Positions 54,053-62,070 of a stretch of DNA of 64,000 nucleotides are shown here, in pieces. The translations under genes and the position numbers were made by a program. Numbering within the stretch: position 1 is the stretch's first letter; each line of letters opens with the position of its first letter. The DNA is from Cytophagaceae bacterium (GTDB lineage: Bacteria > Bacteroidota > Bacteroidia > Cytophagales > UBA9547), in assembly GCA_027488865.1 (NCBI GenBank), contig JAIYAU010000025.1, positions 192,359 to 256,358 on the forward strand, in the 5' to 3' direction. A model generated the notes under the pieces. That model was not told the DNA's origin and did no database searches. It saw only the letters and a list, made by a program, of their open reading frames with translations.

Positions 54053-54870
54053 ATGTGATACACAATTAAAGGAATTGGGGTAATAGAAGCCATCTTTTGT
54101 GTTTTACTTCCTTTAAATAACTTCTCTAAGAAATTTTTCTTTTTTGTACTCATGCATATCAAATCAATTTCTGCCTTTTCGATATAGCCAAGTATTCCAT
54201 CTGTAACATTCTCGTTATGGATAGTAGTGTAAAAATAACCATTTTCGTTTTCCGTACCTTCAATCATTTGTGCAAAATGATGTTGCTTGTCTGCGTCATC
54301 ATAGTAATGTTTTGTATCAGTATTAACATGTGCAATAAAAATTTTCGCTTGTACCTTATCGGCTATAAATTTAACCCTATTCAACTTTTCTATGTCCTCT
54401 TCCAAAAACTCAGTGGCATATAAGATACGTTGTGGTAATTTATATTTGGCATCTTTGGGTATAACTACAACAGGGCAATTCATTTTTTCTACCATGGCTA
54501 GGCTGTTCGTGCCAAAAATGGTATTAAATGCGTCATTATCAGTGCCAGTTATTACCATATTGATATTGTAAGTGCTACAGAGGTTCTCCATTTCCTCAAT
54601 CAATAGTCCATATCTATTAATGATTTCTGAGGATATTCCTTCTTGTAATAGTACCTTTTGAATTTGTAGTAGTTCCTCTGGGATGTCCTTGTAAAATTTC
54701 TCCATCACCTCTTCGTGCAAAGGCAATGGAACATCTTCAGGAAAAATCAAAGGATGTTGAACATGCAATAAAAAAATTTTGGCTTCTGTTAGTTTGGCAA
54801 ATGCAATCGTATGATTAATTGCATTGATGGAGGCTCCACTGAAGTCGGTTGGAAAAAGTATTTGATACAT
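54049..54870 (-). CDS. Tandem universal stress protein
   Basis: 273 residues hold two Usp domains: residues 1-140 (MYQILFPTDFSGASINAINHTIAFAK, ...VITGTDNDAFNTIFGTNSLAMVEKMNCPVVVIP) and about 148-273 (RILYATEFLEEDIEKLNRVKFIADK ... DLICMSTKKKNFLEKLFKGSKTQKMASITPIPLIVY). The first domain keeps most of the G-T-x-G-x-x-x-x-x-x-x-G-S nucleotide motif in altered form. Stress-related; nucleotide binding is doubtful. Confidence 0.9.
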   Translation of the reverse strand: MYQILFPTDFSGASINAINHTIAFAKLTEAKIFLLHVQHPLIFPEDVPLPLHEEVMEKFYKDIPEELLQIQKVLLQEGISSEIINRYGLLIEEMENLCSTYNINMVITGTDNDAFNTIFGTNSLAMVEKMNCPVVVIPKDAKYKLPQRILYATEFLEEDIEKLNRVKFIADKVQAKIFIAHVNTDTKHYYDDADKQHHFAQMIEGTENENGYFYTTIHNENVTDGILGYIEKAEIDLICMSTKKKNFLEKLFKGSKTQKMASITPIPLIVYHI

Positions 54871-54906
54871 GGATATTGTTAAATTACTTTTTGTTAAAAT
54901 AAAAAT

Positions 54907-55182
54907 TTATAATTCTATTTCAGTTTGCGTTAGTTCATGATAAAGAGCTTTGTTTTTATCATCCATTTTTGACAAATCCAGCGCCACAGACCGAAGAATG
55001 TCTACTAAACAGTTTATTTTACCTTCTAAAGAATAATACTTGTTTACAATTACAATTTTTTGATCTTTTAATAAACAATATCCTGATTTAAAGTTACCCT
55101 TTTCATACCTCAATATGTAGTCAGACTGTGAAAAAATATCTTCTAACCTCGATATGAAATGGTTGGTAAACTTTAACTGCAT
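54907..55182 (-). CDS. Hypothetical protein beside a response regulator
   Basis: A 91-residue cytosolic protein (MQLKFTNHFISRLEDIFSQSDYILRYEKGNFKSGYCLLKDQKIVIVNKYYSLEGKINCLVDIL). It starts 25 bases after the response regulator gene on the same strand. Similar short proteins near regulators are common in Bacteroidota, but I cannot name the family. Confidence 0.65.
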   Translation of the reverse strand: MQLKFTNHFISRLEDIFSQSDYILRYEKGNFKSGYCLLKDQKIVIVNKYYSLEGKINCLVDILRSVALDLSKMDDKNKALYHELTQTEIEL

Positions 55183-55207
55183 GAATGGTATCTACAAATA
55201 AAATCAA

Positions 55208-55576
55208 CTAGTTAGTATATTTTTTTACTGTTTCCACCAAGGTATCAAAATTAATTGGCTTTGGCAGATATTCATTAAAACCTACAGCTAATAAATAATC
55301 TACGGTGTAGTTGGCCGCATTTCCAGAAATAGCAATAATCGGTACGTTGGCCTTTGTCTTATCTTCCAAGTTACGAATCTGCTTTACACAGTCTATTCCA
55401 TTCATAACCGGCATGTTTATATCTAACAATATTACATCTGCAGTTTTAGTTTCAAGGTATTTCATTACCTCAAGGCCATTTTTAACAGATTCTATTTCGT
55501 AATTTTGAAATTGCAATATTTTCTTTGTTAGGTTTTGTATTACAGAACTGTCTTCAGCGATTAATACTTTTTTCAT
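55208..55576 (-). CDS. Single-domain response regulator
   Basis: A 122-residue receiver domain: AEDSSVIQNLTKKIL with the acidic pair, VILLDINMPVMNGIDCV with the phosphoacceptor Asp (residue about 54), ISGNAANY (Thr/Ser position) and LPKPINFDTLVETV with the conserved Lys. No output domain. It starts 13 bases after the stop of the hybrid kinase and so likely receives phosphate from that kinase's HPt domain. Confidence 0.95.
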   Translation of the reverse strand: MKKVLIAEDSSVIQNLTKKILQFQNYEIESVKNGLEVMKYLETKTADVILLDINMPVMNGIDCVKQIRNLEDKTKANVPIIAISGNAANYTVDYLLAVGFNEYLPKPINFDTLVETVKKYTN

Positions 55577-55588
55577 TTTTTTATTAAT

Positions 55589-58500
55589 TTAGGAATTGAC
55601 CAATTTTTTATAAGTAAGTCTAAACTCTTCAAACGAATCTAAAAGGGATATATTATCAATTTTTAATGTTTCAAATTTACCATTTTTCAAATTAAATTCT
55701 ATTTGAGCCGCTATTTTTGACATTTTTTCTACACCCAATGTTCCAGCTGTACCTTTAAGACTGTGCAATATACTTAACACTTCCTTGATTTCATCACCGT
55801 TGATGAAATTTGTACAATTTTTCAAATTTTCAATGGATTCTTCCTCAAATTCTTCATAAACACTTTTTACCATTTCAACACCCCCTATTTGCTTGAGCTG
55901 TTCGTAAATCTCCAGATTGATTGCAGGTAATTGAGAAATTGCCAATTCCTTTTCATTACTTACCTTTGCTTCAATGGTAGTAGGGCGAGCTGTATTGCTT
56001 GGTTCATCGCTAATCCAATCTTTTATTTTCCTCAGCAGGCTTTCTGACCTAATTGGTTTACTTATATAATCGTCCATGCCAGCACTTATGAACTTCTCTT
56101 TATCCTCCTTCATGGAGTAGGCAGTCATTGCGATTATTGGTGGAAGATCTGGTATTTTTAATTTCCTTATGGCCTTGGTGGCAGCTATTCCGTCCATCAA
56201 TGGCATTTGAATATCCATTAATATCAAGTCATATTTGTTTGTTTTTATTTTTTCTATTGCCTCTATTCCATTTATTGCCAAATCAACAATACAACCAGTT
56301 TTCTTCAAAATCTCCCCTCCTACCTTTCTATTTACTTGATTATCATCCACTAACAAGATATAAGGAGATGACTTTTTAAATGAAAGCTCAGCCATGGTAG
56401 CTGCGATGTTATCAGGTTTAATCGGTACCTCCAAGGTAGATTCTGCATGAAATGTGAACCAAAACGTACTTCCTTTGCCATATTTCGATAACACTCCAAT
56501 ATCACCTTTCATTAACTTACAGAGCTGTTTTGATATAGCCAAGCCTAACCCAGTGCCTCCAAAAGATTTGGTAGAACTATTATCTACTTGACTAAAAGAA
56601 TCAAATAATAAACGAATATCTTCTTTATGAATACCTATTCCGCTGTCTTTAACCTCTATTTTAATAACTTTGTCCTCTTTGTAAGATTCCAACAACTTAA
56701 CATGTATCGAAACGATACCTTTATCGGTAAATTTGATTGCATTGGAGGTAAGATTTGATAATATTTGTAATAATCGAGTTTCATCAGCTATTAAATATTG
56801 CGGGATGTTATCATCAATTTTTACTACAAAATCTAAATCTTTAACTAAGGCTCTTTGCATAAAAAGTGAATGTATTTTCTCCACTGTATCCCGTATGTCA
56901 ACCGAAGAATAACGCAATTCCATTTTACCAGCTTCCAGCTTAGATAAATCCAAGATATCGTTAAGTATTGTAAGTAGTGTTTCAGATGACTTTTTTATTG
57001 TAAAGACATAATCACTTTGTTCATTATCCAATGGAGTATCTACCAATAAGTCAATCATCCCAATGATACCATTCATTGGCGTTCGAATCTCATGACTCAT
57101 ATTGGCCAAAAACAATTCCTTAACTTTAAGCGACTTTTCAGCTACTTCTTTGGCCTTTAATAACTCTTCAGATGCTTTTTTAAGCTCGGTAATATCTCTA
57201 GCAACACCATCTATAGCAATGGGCTTATTGTTATCGTTGTATATTAATCTTATGTTAGAAATAGTTTGAATATATGTGCCATCTTTCTTTTTAATATCCA
57301 CCTCAAAATTTCTTACACTACCAGTTCTCAGCAATTCTTTAATAAAACGCTCCTGTTTTTTATAGTTAATATAAAAATCAGTTATTTTATGGCCAATCAT
57401 CTCCTCTGGCTGATAACCCATAAGTTCATTTACTGAAGGGCTGATTAATGTTATTTTTCCCTCTATGTCTGTTCGATAATAAATATCTTGAAAAGATTCG
57501 AAAATATTTCTGAACTTTTCCTCTCCTTGCCTTATGGCTAATTCCGTTTTCTTCTTCTCAGTTATGTCGTGGGTAATACCCGACACCTCTTCTATCTCCC
57601 CATCTTTAGAATAAATGGGATTAAGGTAGGTTTCCCTCCAAATGATGTCTCCGTTTTTATCCGCAATATAGGTTTCGTAATGTTGAGATTTGCCTTCAAA
57701 AGCCTCTCTATAGCGTTGATTAATGTATGCACGAAACTCTTCGGCTGACAACAAAAGCCTTGGCTCCACCACAGGAGTATCCAGCTGAGGATAAGTGCCG
57801 TGATGATAAAAAATTGCGTTGGCATAGTTTTTATTAAATGATGATAACTCCTGACGTTTATTGATAGACCAAATCAAATGTTGAGAACTCTCAATAATAG
57901 TTTGCAATTTGGCAGATTGTTTTTGAATTTTCACCTCATTACGTTTCCTTTCAATAGAAAAAGCAATTTGCCCCGATACGAAATCGAGCATTTCGAGGTG
58001 CCTTTGTCGGTATTTGTTTCGATCGCTATAACTTTTAACAGCGATTACACCAATTATTCTATTTTCTAATCTTAAAGGAACACCCATCCAAATTTTTGGG
58101 ATTCTTTGTAATGGTTCAATTACCTTATGCTGTGTAAGTTCTATAATATCTTCTTCGTATAAAAATACAGGTCTGGCCAATGTGAGCGAGTATTCTGTAA
58201 GGCCTTTACCCAATTGCCTTCTGGTGGAGGAGATTATACCTGGAAAATTTTCGTCAACATAATAAGGAAAATTTAATACGGTGGTATCATTTTCTTCAAA
58301 CAAAGCCACGTGAAAATTATTAACATCAATGTACTTTTTTAGTAAAATATGAATTTCAGAAAAAAGCACCTCAAGGTTATCACTTTTAATAGCCAAATTG
58401 GCTATGCCATAATACAAATTTTGAGCTCTTTCCGCCCGTACTTTATACGTATTATCATAAAAAATACCTCTAAATTCTACCGGTTTGTCATTTACAAATC

Positions 58501-60046
58501 TACAATTGACACTCCCTACTACGTAAATAATTTTACCTGTTTTTGTTACAAAAATAGAATCAAAAGTATCTATTTTTTCACCAGCCATTATTTTATCTAA
58601 AATTTCTAGGGTTGACCTTTTAGAATCGGTGGCAATTATGTCATCAAATGAAAGTTGACCCAATTCATCTTCCGTGTATCCCAAGGCATTTTTCCAGGCG
58701 TTGTTTACAAAAGTAAATTTGTGATCAGTTCCAAATATTTGAATAAGGTCATTGGCGTTATCAAATAGGTCTTGAAGTTTTTTGTTGGTATCGCGTAAAG
58801 CCCTTATCACACGAGTACTTTCTGTGATATCTTCACCCATTAGGGATATAGTACTTATAACCCCATGAGAATCACTTATTTTAACTGTATTAAATTGAAT
58901 TGTTCTTTGGTCTCCATACTTTGACTGTACTTTAAGTTCAAATCGCTTTAAAAAACTTCCTTCTCCGTGTAGTTGTGAAAAATTAATTTTTTTTATGTCG
59001 TCATCAGCTACAAATAATGAATAAAATTCCGAATCTATAACATGTTCCTTTTTGAGTCCCGTAAGCTTACAAAATGCACTATTACAATACTTTACAATTC
59101 CATAAGAATCTATGTTAAACATAAATAGATTAATATGATCAAACACCTTTTGTAATTTTTTTTCGGATTCCTTTTCCGCAGCTTCCTCTCTTATTTTTTC
59201 TTCTGCAAGTTTTCTTTCTGTAATGTCGCGGTTATAAGCAATAAGCACCTCATTACTAAGGTACTTTCCTTTTCTCAAGGTTATCTCCCTAAAATGTTCA
59301 TGGCCTTCTGCTTTCCCGTCCATCCATTCCATCCTTTGAGCTTGACCATCCCAAGCACGTTTTACCAATTTGTGAAAAATCACCTTATAGGATGATTCCT
59401 TAAAACAAATTTTATCCAAGGGCTCCCCTATTAAACTATATTTCATAGCTTCAAAAGTCTCTTGAGCAGTGATATTGGCATTTAGAATAATACCATTTTC
59501 ATCTAAAATAAAAATTGGATCTTCACTTGAATCAAACAGGCCACGATAGCTTTCTTCGGATGACTTCAATTTTTTGTTAGCTGTCCATAAATCGGTAATG
59601 TCATGCGCTAGCCCTTGTATTATGCTTGACCCATCTTCATTTTTTACCAATTTATTATAGTACTTTAGTATACGTCGCTGACCATTTTTGTCAATCACCT
59701 TCATATAACCTTTTTCTTCTCCTTCGCTTTGTATTCTTAACAGGTATTCGTTAAATTTATTTCTAACCTCAGGAGCAATTAAATCTCTCATATTGGCAAG
59801 ATTACCAGAAGGAATAAATTCTGCTACCACCTTATTCACGCCTAAAATGGATCCATCTAAGCTGTGAATAAAAATTAAATCATGAGAATTTTCATTTACA
59901 AGCTCAACAAATTCTCGAGTTTTACTTACTATATTTTTACCAGACAATTCAATAGCCCCTGCCGTCTGAATTTCCTTAAGTTTCTGCTTAAGTTCATTAA
60001 TCTCTTCGATTAACTCTTCTTTGGATTTAAGATTTAAATTAGACAT
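55589..60046 (-). CDS. Multi-PAS/GAF hybrid histidine kinase with receiver and HPt domains
   Basis: I start at ATG 60046 (MSNLNLKSKEELIEEI), 1485 residues; an ATG 21 codons upstream is less likely. There are at least five PAS domains with PAC motifs (for example DITDLWTANKKL, DITERKLAEEKI, DITEKKKTELAI, DITELKKASEEL) and one GAF domain (about 545-690). Then come a HisKA domain with the phosphoacceptor in NMSHEIRTPMNG (about residue 985), HATPase_c (SNAIKFTDKG, DSGIGIHKEDI, GTGLGLAISKQL), a receiver (LMDIQMPLMDG, Asp about 1277) and an HPt (ILHSLKGTAGTLG, His about 1426). No membrane helix or signal peptide, so it is a cytosolic sensor. Confidence 0.93.
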   Translation of the reverse strand: MSNLNLKSKEELIEEINELKQKLKEIQTAGAIELSGKNIVSKTREFVELVNENSHDLIFIHSLDGSILGVNKVVAEFIPSGNLANMRDLIAPEVRNKFNEYLLRIQSEGEEKGYMKVIDKNGQRRILKYYNKLVKNEDGSSIIQGLAHDITDLWTANKKLKSSEESYRGLFDSSEDPIFILDENGIILNANITAQETFEAMKYSLIGEPLDKICFKESSYKVIFHKLVKRAWDGQAQRMEWMDGKAEGHEHFREITLRKGKYLSNEVLIAYNRDITERKLAEEKIREEAAEKESEKKLQKVFDHINLFMFNIDSYGIVKYCNSAFCKLTGLKKEHVIDSEFYSLFVADDDIKKINFSQLHGEGSFLKRFELKVQSKYGDQRTIQFNTVKISDSHGVISTISLMGEDITESTRVIRALRDTNKKLQDLFDNANDLIQIFGTDHKFTFVNNAWKNALGYTEDELGQLSFDDIIATDSKRSTLEILDKIMAGEKIDTFDSIFVTKTGKIIYVVGSVNCRFVNDKPVEFRGIFYDNTYKVRAERAQNLYYGIANLAIKSDNLEVLFSEIHILLKKYIDVNNFHVALFEENDTTVLNFPYYVDENFPGIISSTRRQLGKGLTEYSLTLARPVFLYEEDIIELTQHKVIEPLQRIPKIWMGVPLRLENRIIGVIAVKSYSDRNKYRQRHLEMLDFVSGQIAFSIERKRNEVKIQKQSAKLQTIIESSQHLIWSINKRQELSSFNKNYANAIFYHHGTYPQLDTPVVEPRLLLSAEEFRAYINQRYREAFEGKSQHYETYIADKNGDIIWRETYLNPIYSKDGEIEEVSGITHDITEKKKTELAIRQGEEKFRNIFESFQDIYYRTDIEGKITLISPSVNELMGYQPEEMIGHKITDFYINYKKQERFIKELLRTGSVRNFEVDIKKKDGTYIQTISNIRLIYNDNNKPIAIDGVARDITELKKASEELLKAKEVAEKSLKVKELFLANMSHEIRTPMNGIIGMIDLLVDTPLDNEQSDYVFTIKKSSETLLTILNDILDLSKLEAGKMELRYSSVDIRDTVEKIHSLFMQRALVKDLDFVVKIDDNIPQYLIADETRLLQILSNLTSNAIKFTDKGIVSIHVKLLESYKEDKVIKIEVKDSGIGIHKEDIRLLFDSFSQVDNSSTKSFGGTGLGLAISKQLCKLMKGDIGVLSKYGKGSTFWFTFHAESTLEVPIKPDNIAATMAELSFKKSSPYILLVDDNQVNRKVGGEILKKTGCIVDLAINGIEAIEKIKTNKYDLILMDIQMPLMDGIAATKAIRKLKIPDLPPIIAMTAYSMKEDKEKFISAGMDDYISKPIRSESLLRKIKDWISDEPSNTARPTTIEAKVSNEKELAISQLPAINLEIYEQLKQIGGVEMVKSVYEEFEEESIENLKNCTNFINGDEIKEVLSILHSLKGTAGTLGVEKMSKIAAQIEFNLKNGKFETLKIDNISLLDSFEEFRLTYKKLVNS

Positions 60047-60258
60047 ATGTAATAGCTTTAATGCTTTAAATGCTTTATCAGTGCAAAAACTTTGATATAA
60101 TTTAACCAAAAATTAATGACATTTACTTGATTTTGTATCGAATATAACTTAAAAATGCCATTATTAGACTTAAAAATACATCTCATTAATCATTAACAGT
60201 TAGAATTTATTTAACCTAGTGTAAAATAGGATTAAACATATTAAATTTGTAATATTTT

Positions 60259-60266
60259 TATCTTTG
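60259..60266 (+). promoter_or_regulatory. Possible -7 box of the miaA promoter
   Basis: TATCTTTG matches the TAnnTTTG consensus 26 bases before the miaA start, but no TTG stands at the usual distance upstream. Confidence 0.35.
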
Positions 60267-60292
60267 CCCTTACGAGAATTTAAAATACTAAG

Positions 60293-61222
60293 TTGTCACT
60301 AAATCCTAGAACAAAATATTTAGTAGTGGTGGTAGGACCTACAGCCGTAGGCAAAACTACTTTGTCCATAGAACTAGCAAAATGGCTAAATACAGAAATA
60401 ATATCGGCAGATTCGAGACAGTTTTATACGGAACTTAACATTGGTACTGCAAAACCAACTCAATTGGAACTTCAAGAAATTAAACATCATTTTATTGATT
60501 GTCAATCTATTGAGTCGAATTATTCAGCGGGAGATTTTGAAAGGGACGCATTAGATACTTTACAAACCATTTATAAAACAAAAGATGTAGCTGTATTAGT
60601 TGGAGGCTCAGGTATGTATATTGATGCATTGTGTGATGGTTTGGATGAAATCCCATTTGTGGATAGCACTATTCGCGAAAAATTAAATCAACAAGTATCC
60701 CTCGAAGGACTTAATCAAATACAAACTTTACTGCAAAAGCTGGACCCCGAATATTACAATAAAGTAGATTTAAAAAACAAACATCGTGTGATCAGGGCTG
60801 TAGAAGTTTGCTTACAGACAGGACAACCTTATTCGATTTTTAGAAAAAAAAAAAAAAAAAATAGGCCGTTTATTACAATCAAAATAGGCCTTCATCTTGA
60901 AAGGGACAAACTTTTTAGGAATATAGATGACCGAATGGATCAAATGCTTGAGGCAGGATTAATACAAGAAGCAACTGAACTCCTACCATATAACCAACAT
61001 AATGCACTAAAAACCGTGGGTTATAGTGAAGTATACCAATACCTTGATGGTAAGTTTGACAAAATAGAAATGATACGACTGATGAAACGTAACACCCATA
61101 GATACGCCAAACGACAAATGACTTGGTTTAATAGAGACCACTCAATTACTTGGTTCTATCCGCAGGAAAGAGAAGCTATTAAAAGTTTAATTCAGCTAAA
61201 AATGGAATCTACGATGATTTAG
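60293..61222 (+). CDS. miaA: tRNA dimethylallyltransferase
   Basis: Transfers a dimethylallyl group to A37 of tRNAs that read UNN codons. Starts with TTG (MSLNPRTKYLVVVVGPTAVGKTTLSIELAKWL): P-loop GPTAVGKTT, ISADSRQFYTELNIGTAKP, VGGSGMYIDAL and TVGYSEVYQYLDG are all present. Length 309. At 60844-60861 there are 18 consecutive A encoding R-K5-N (SIFRKKKKKNRPF), placed where relatives have a shorter basic loop. The frame is intact on both sides. The convergent gene overlaps its stop by four bases. Confidence 0.95.
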   Translation: MSLNPRTKYLVVVVGPTAVGKTTLSIELAKWLNTEIISADSRQFYTELNIGTAKPTQLELQEIKHHFIDCQSIESNYSAGDFERDALDTLQTIYKTKDVAVLVGGSGMYIDALCDGLDEIPFVDSTIREKLNQQVSLEGLNQIQTLLQKLDPEYYNKVDLKNKHRVIRAVEVCLQTGQPYSIFRKKKKKNRPFITIKIGLHLERDKLFRNIDDRMDQMLEAGLIQEATELLPYNQHNALKTVGYSEVYQYLDGKFDKIEMIRLMKRNTHRYAKRQMTWFNRDHSITWFYPQEREAIKSLIQLKMESTMI

Positions 61223-61830
61223 AATTTAAATCTTTGTCCTTTTGGTCTAAATACAAAAAACCAATATATCCAGCCAAACATTCTTACAGAAAAATAGTAG
61301 CTATGGGACAACTGAAAATTTTGTTTTTTCAATTCATCAAAAAAAACCTTATCTACATCACTACGTTTTAACAGCCCATCCATTTCAAGGTTAAATTGAT
61401 ATAAAATATCGTGTACCATGGACGCATAATATGTAATTGGTCTACCTGTGGTAGTAGAAATTGCACCATCTGGCGTACCAAACATGAGGTCTAGGAGTTG
61501 TATTTTAGGACTGCACCCATCCCAAGCATACGGTTTTATTACACTTGCCTTAACAGTAATAAGTGTTTCATTATTGTTAATTGGATTTGGTTCAATAGTA
61601 AGCCATCCTTCTTTTTGCTCAAAATGGAACGGCTTGATTTTATCGGTTATAAACTGCTGATTTTGAGTCTCCCTAAAAACGTATTGTTCTTGTCCATCTA
61701 TAACTATTTTATTTACCCTAAAAATAAATCTAGCTATAAACACAACGATTGTTATAAAAATTATACAATGCAAATGTAACAATACACCGATACAGAACAA
61801 AAATTGGGCTAAAAGGCTTTTTAGGGACAT
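61219..61830 (-). CDS. DUF1353-like protein with N-terminal membrane segment
   Basis: 203 residues. An N-terminal hydrophobic anchor (LLAQFLFCIGVLLHLHCIIFITIVVFIARF) is followed by a domain with WDGCSPKIQLLDLMFGTPDG, then GRPITYYASMVHDILYQF and KRSDVDKVFFDELKK, matching the conserved Gly/Ser/Pro, S-x-V-H-D-x-L and R-x-x-A/V-D patterns of DUF1353 phage-like proteins. Function not known. It overlaps miaA tail to tail by four bases. Confidence 0.7.
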   Translation of the reverse strand: MSLKSLLAQFLFCIGVLLHLHCIIFITIVVFIARFIFRVNKIVIDGQEQYVFRETQNQQFITDKIKPFHFEQKEGWLTIEPNPINNNETLITVKASVIKPYAWDGCSPKIQLLDLMFGTPDGAISTTTGRPITYYASMVHDILYQFNLEMDGLLKRSDVDKVFFDELKKQNFQLSHSYYFSVRMFGWIYWFFVFRPKGQRFKF

Positions 61831-62070
61831 AGAAAATTTTGGTTAATACTTTTAAAAAACTGCTGTTATTCATAACAAAAGTCCCAAAAGTGCATTAAAA
61901 ACAACAAATTATCTACCAATTTAATATTTCCTGCAATATAAATTCATTTGTTATCATAATTTTTGTTATTTTTGAGTAATTGAGCTATTTTTAAATAAGA
62001 GTTGAGAATAGAATCAGATTAAAAATAGCAAAAGGCAAGTATTCCCTACAACTTCCACCATTCAATAATA

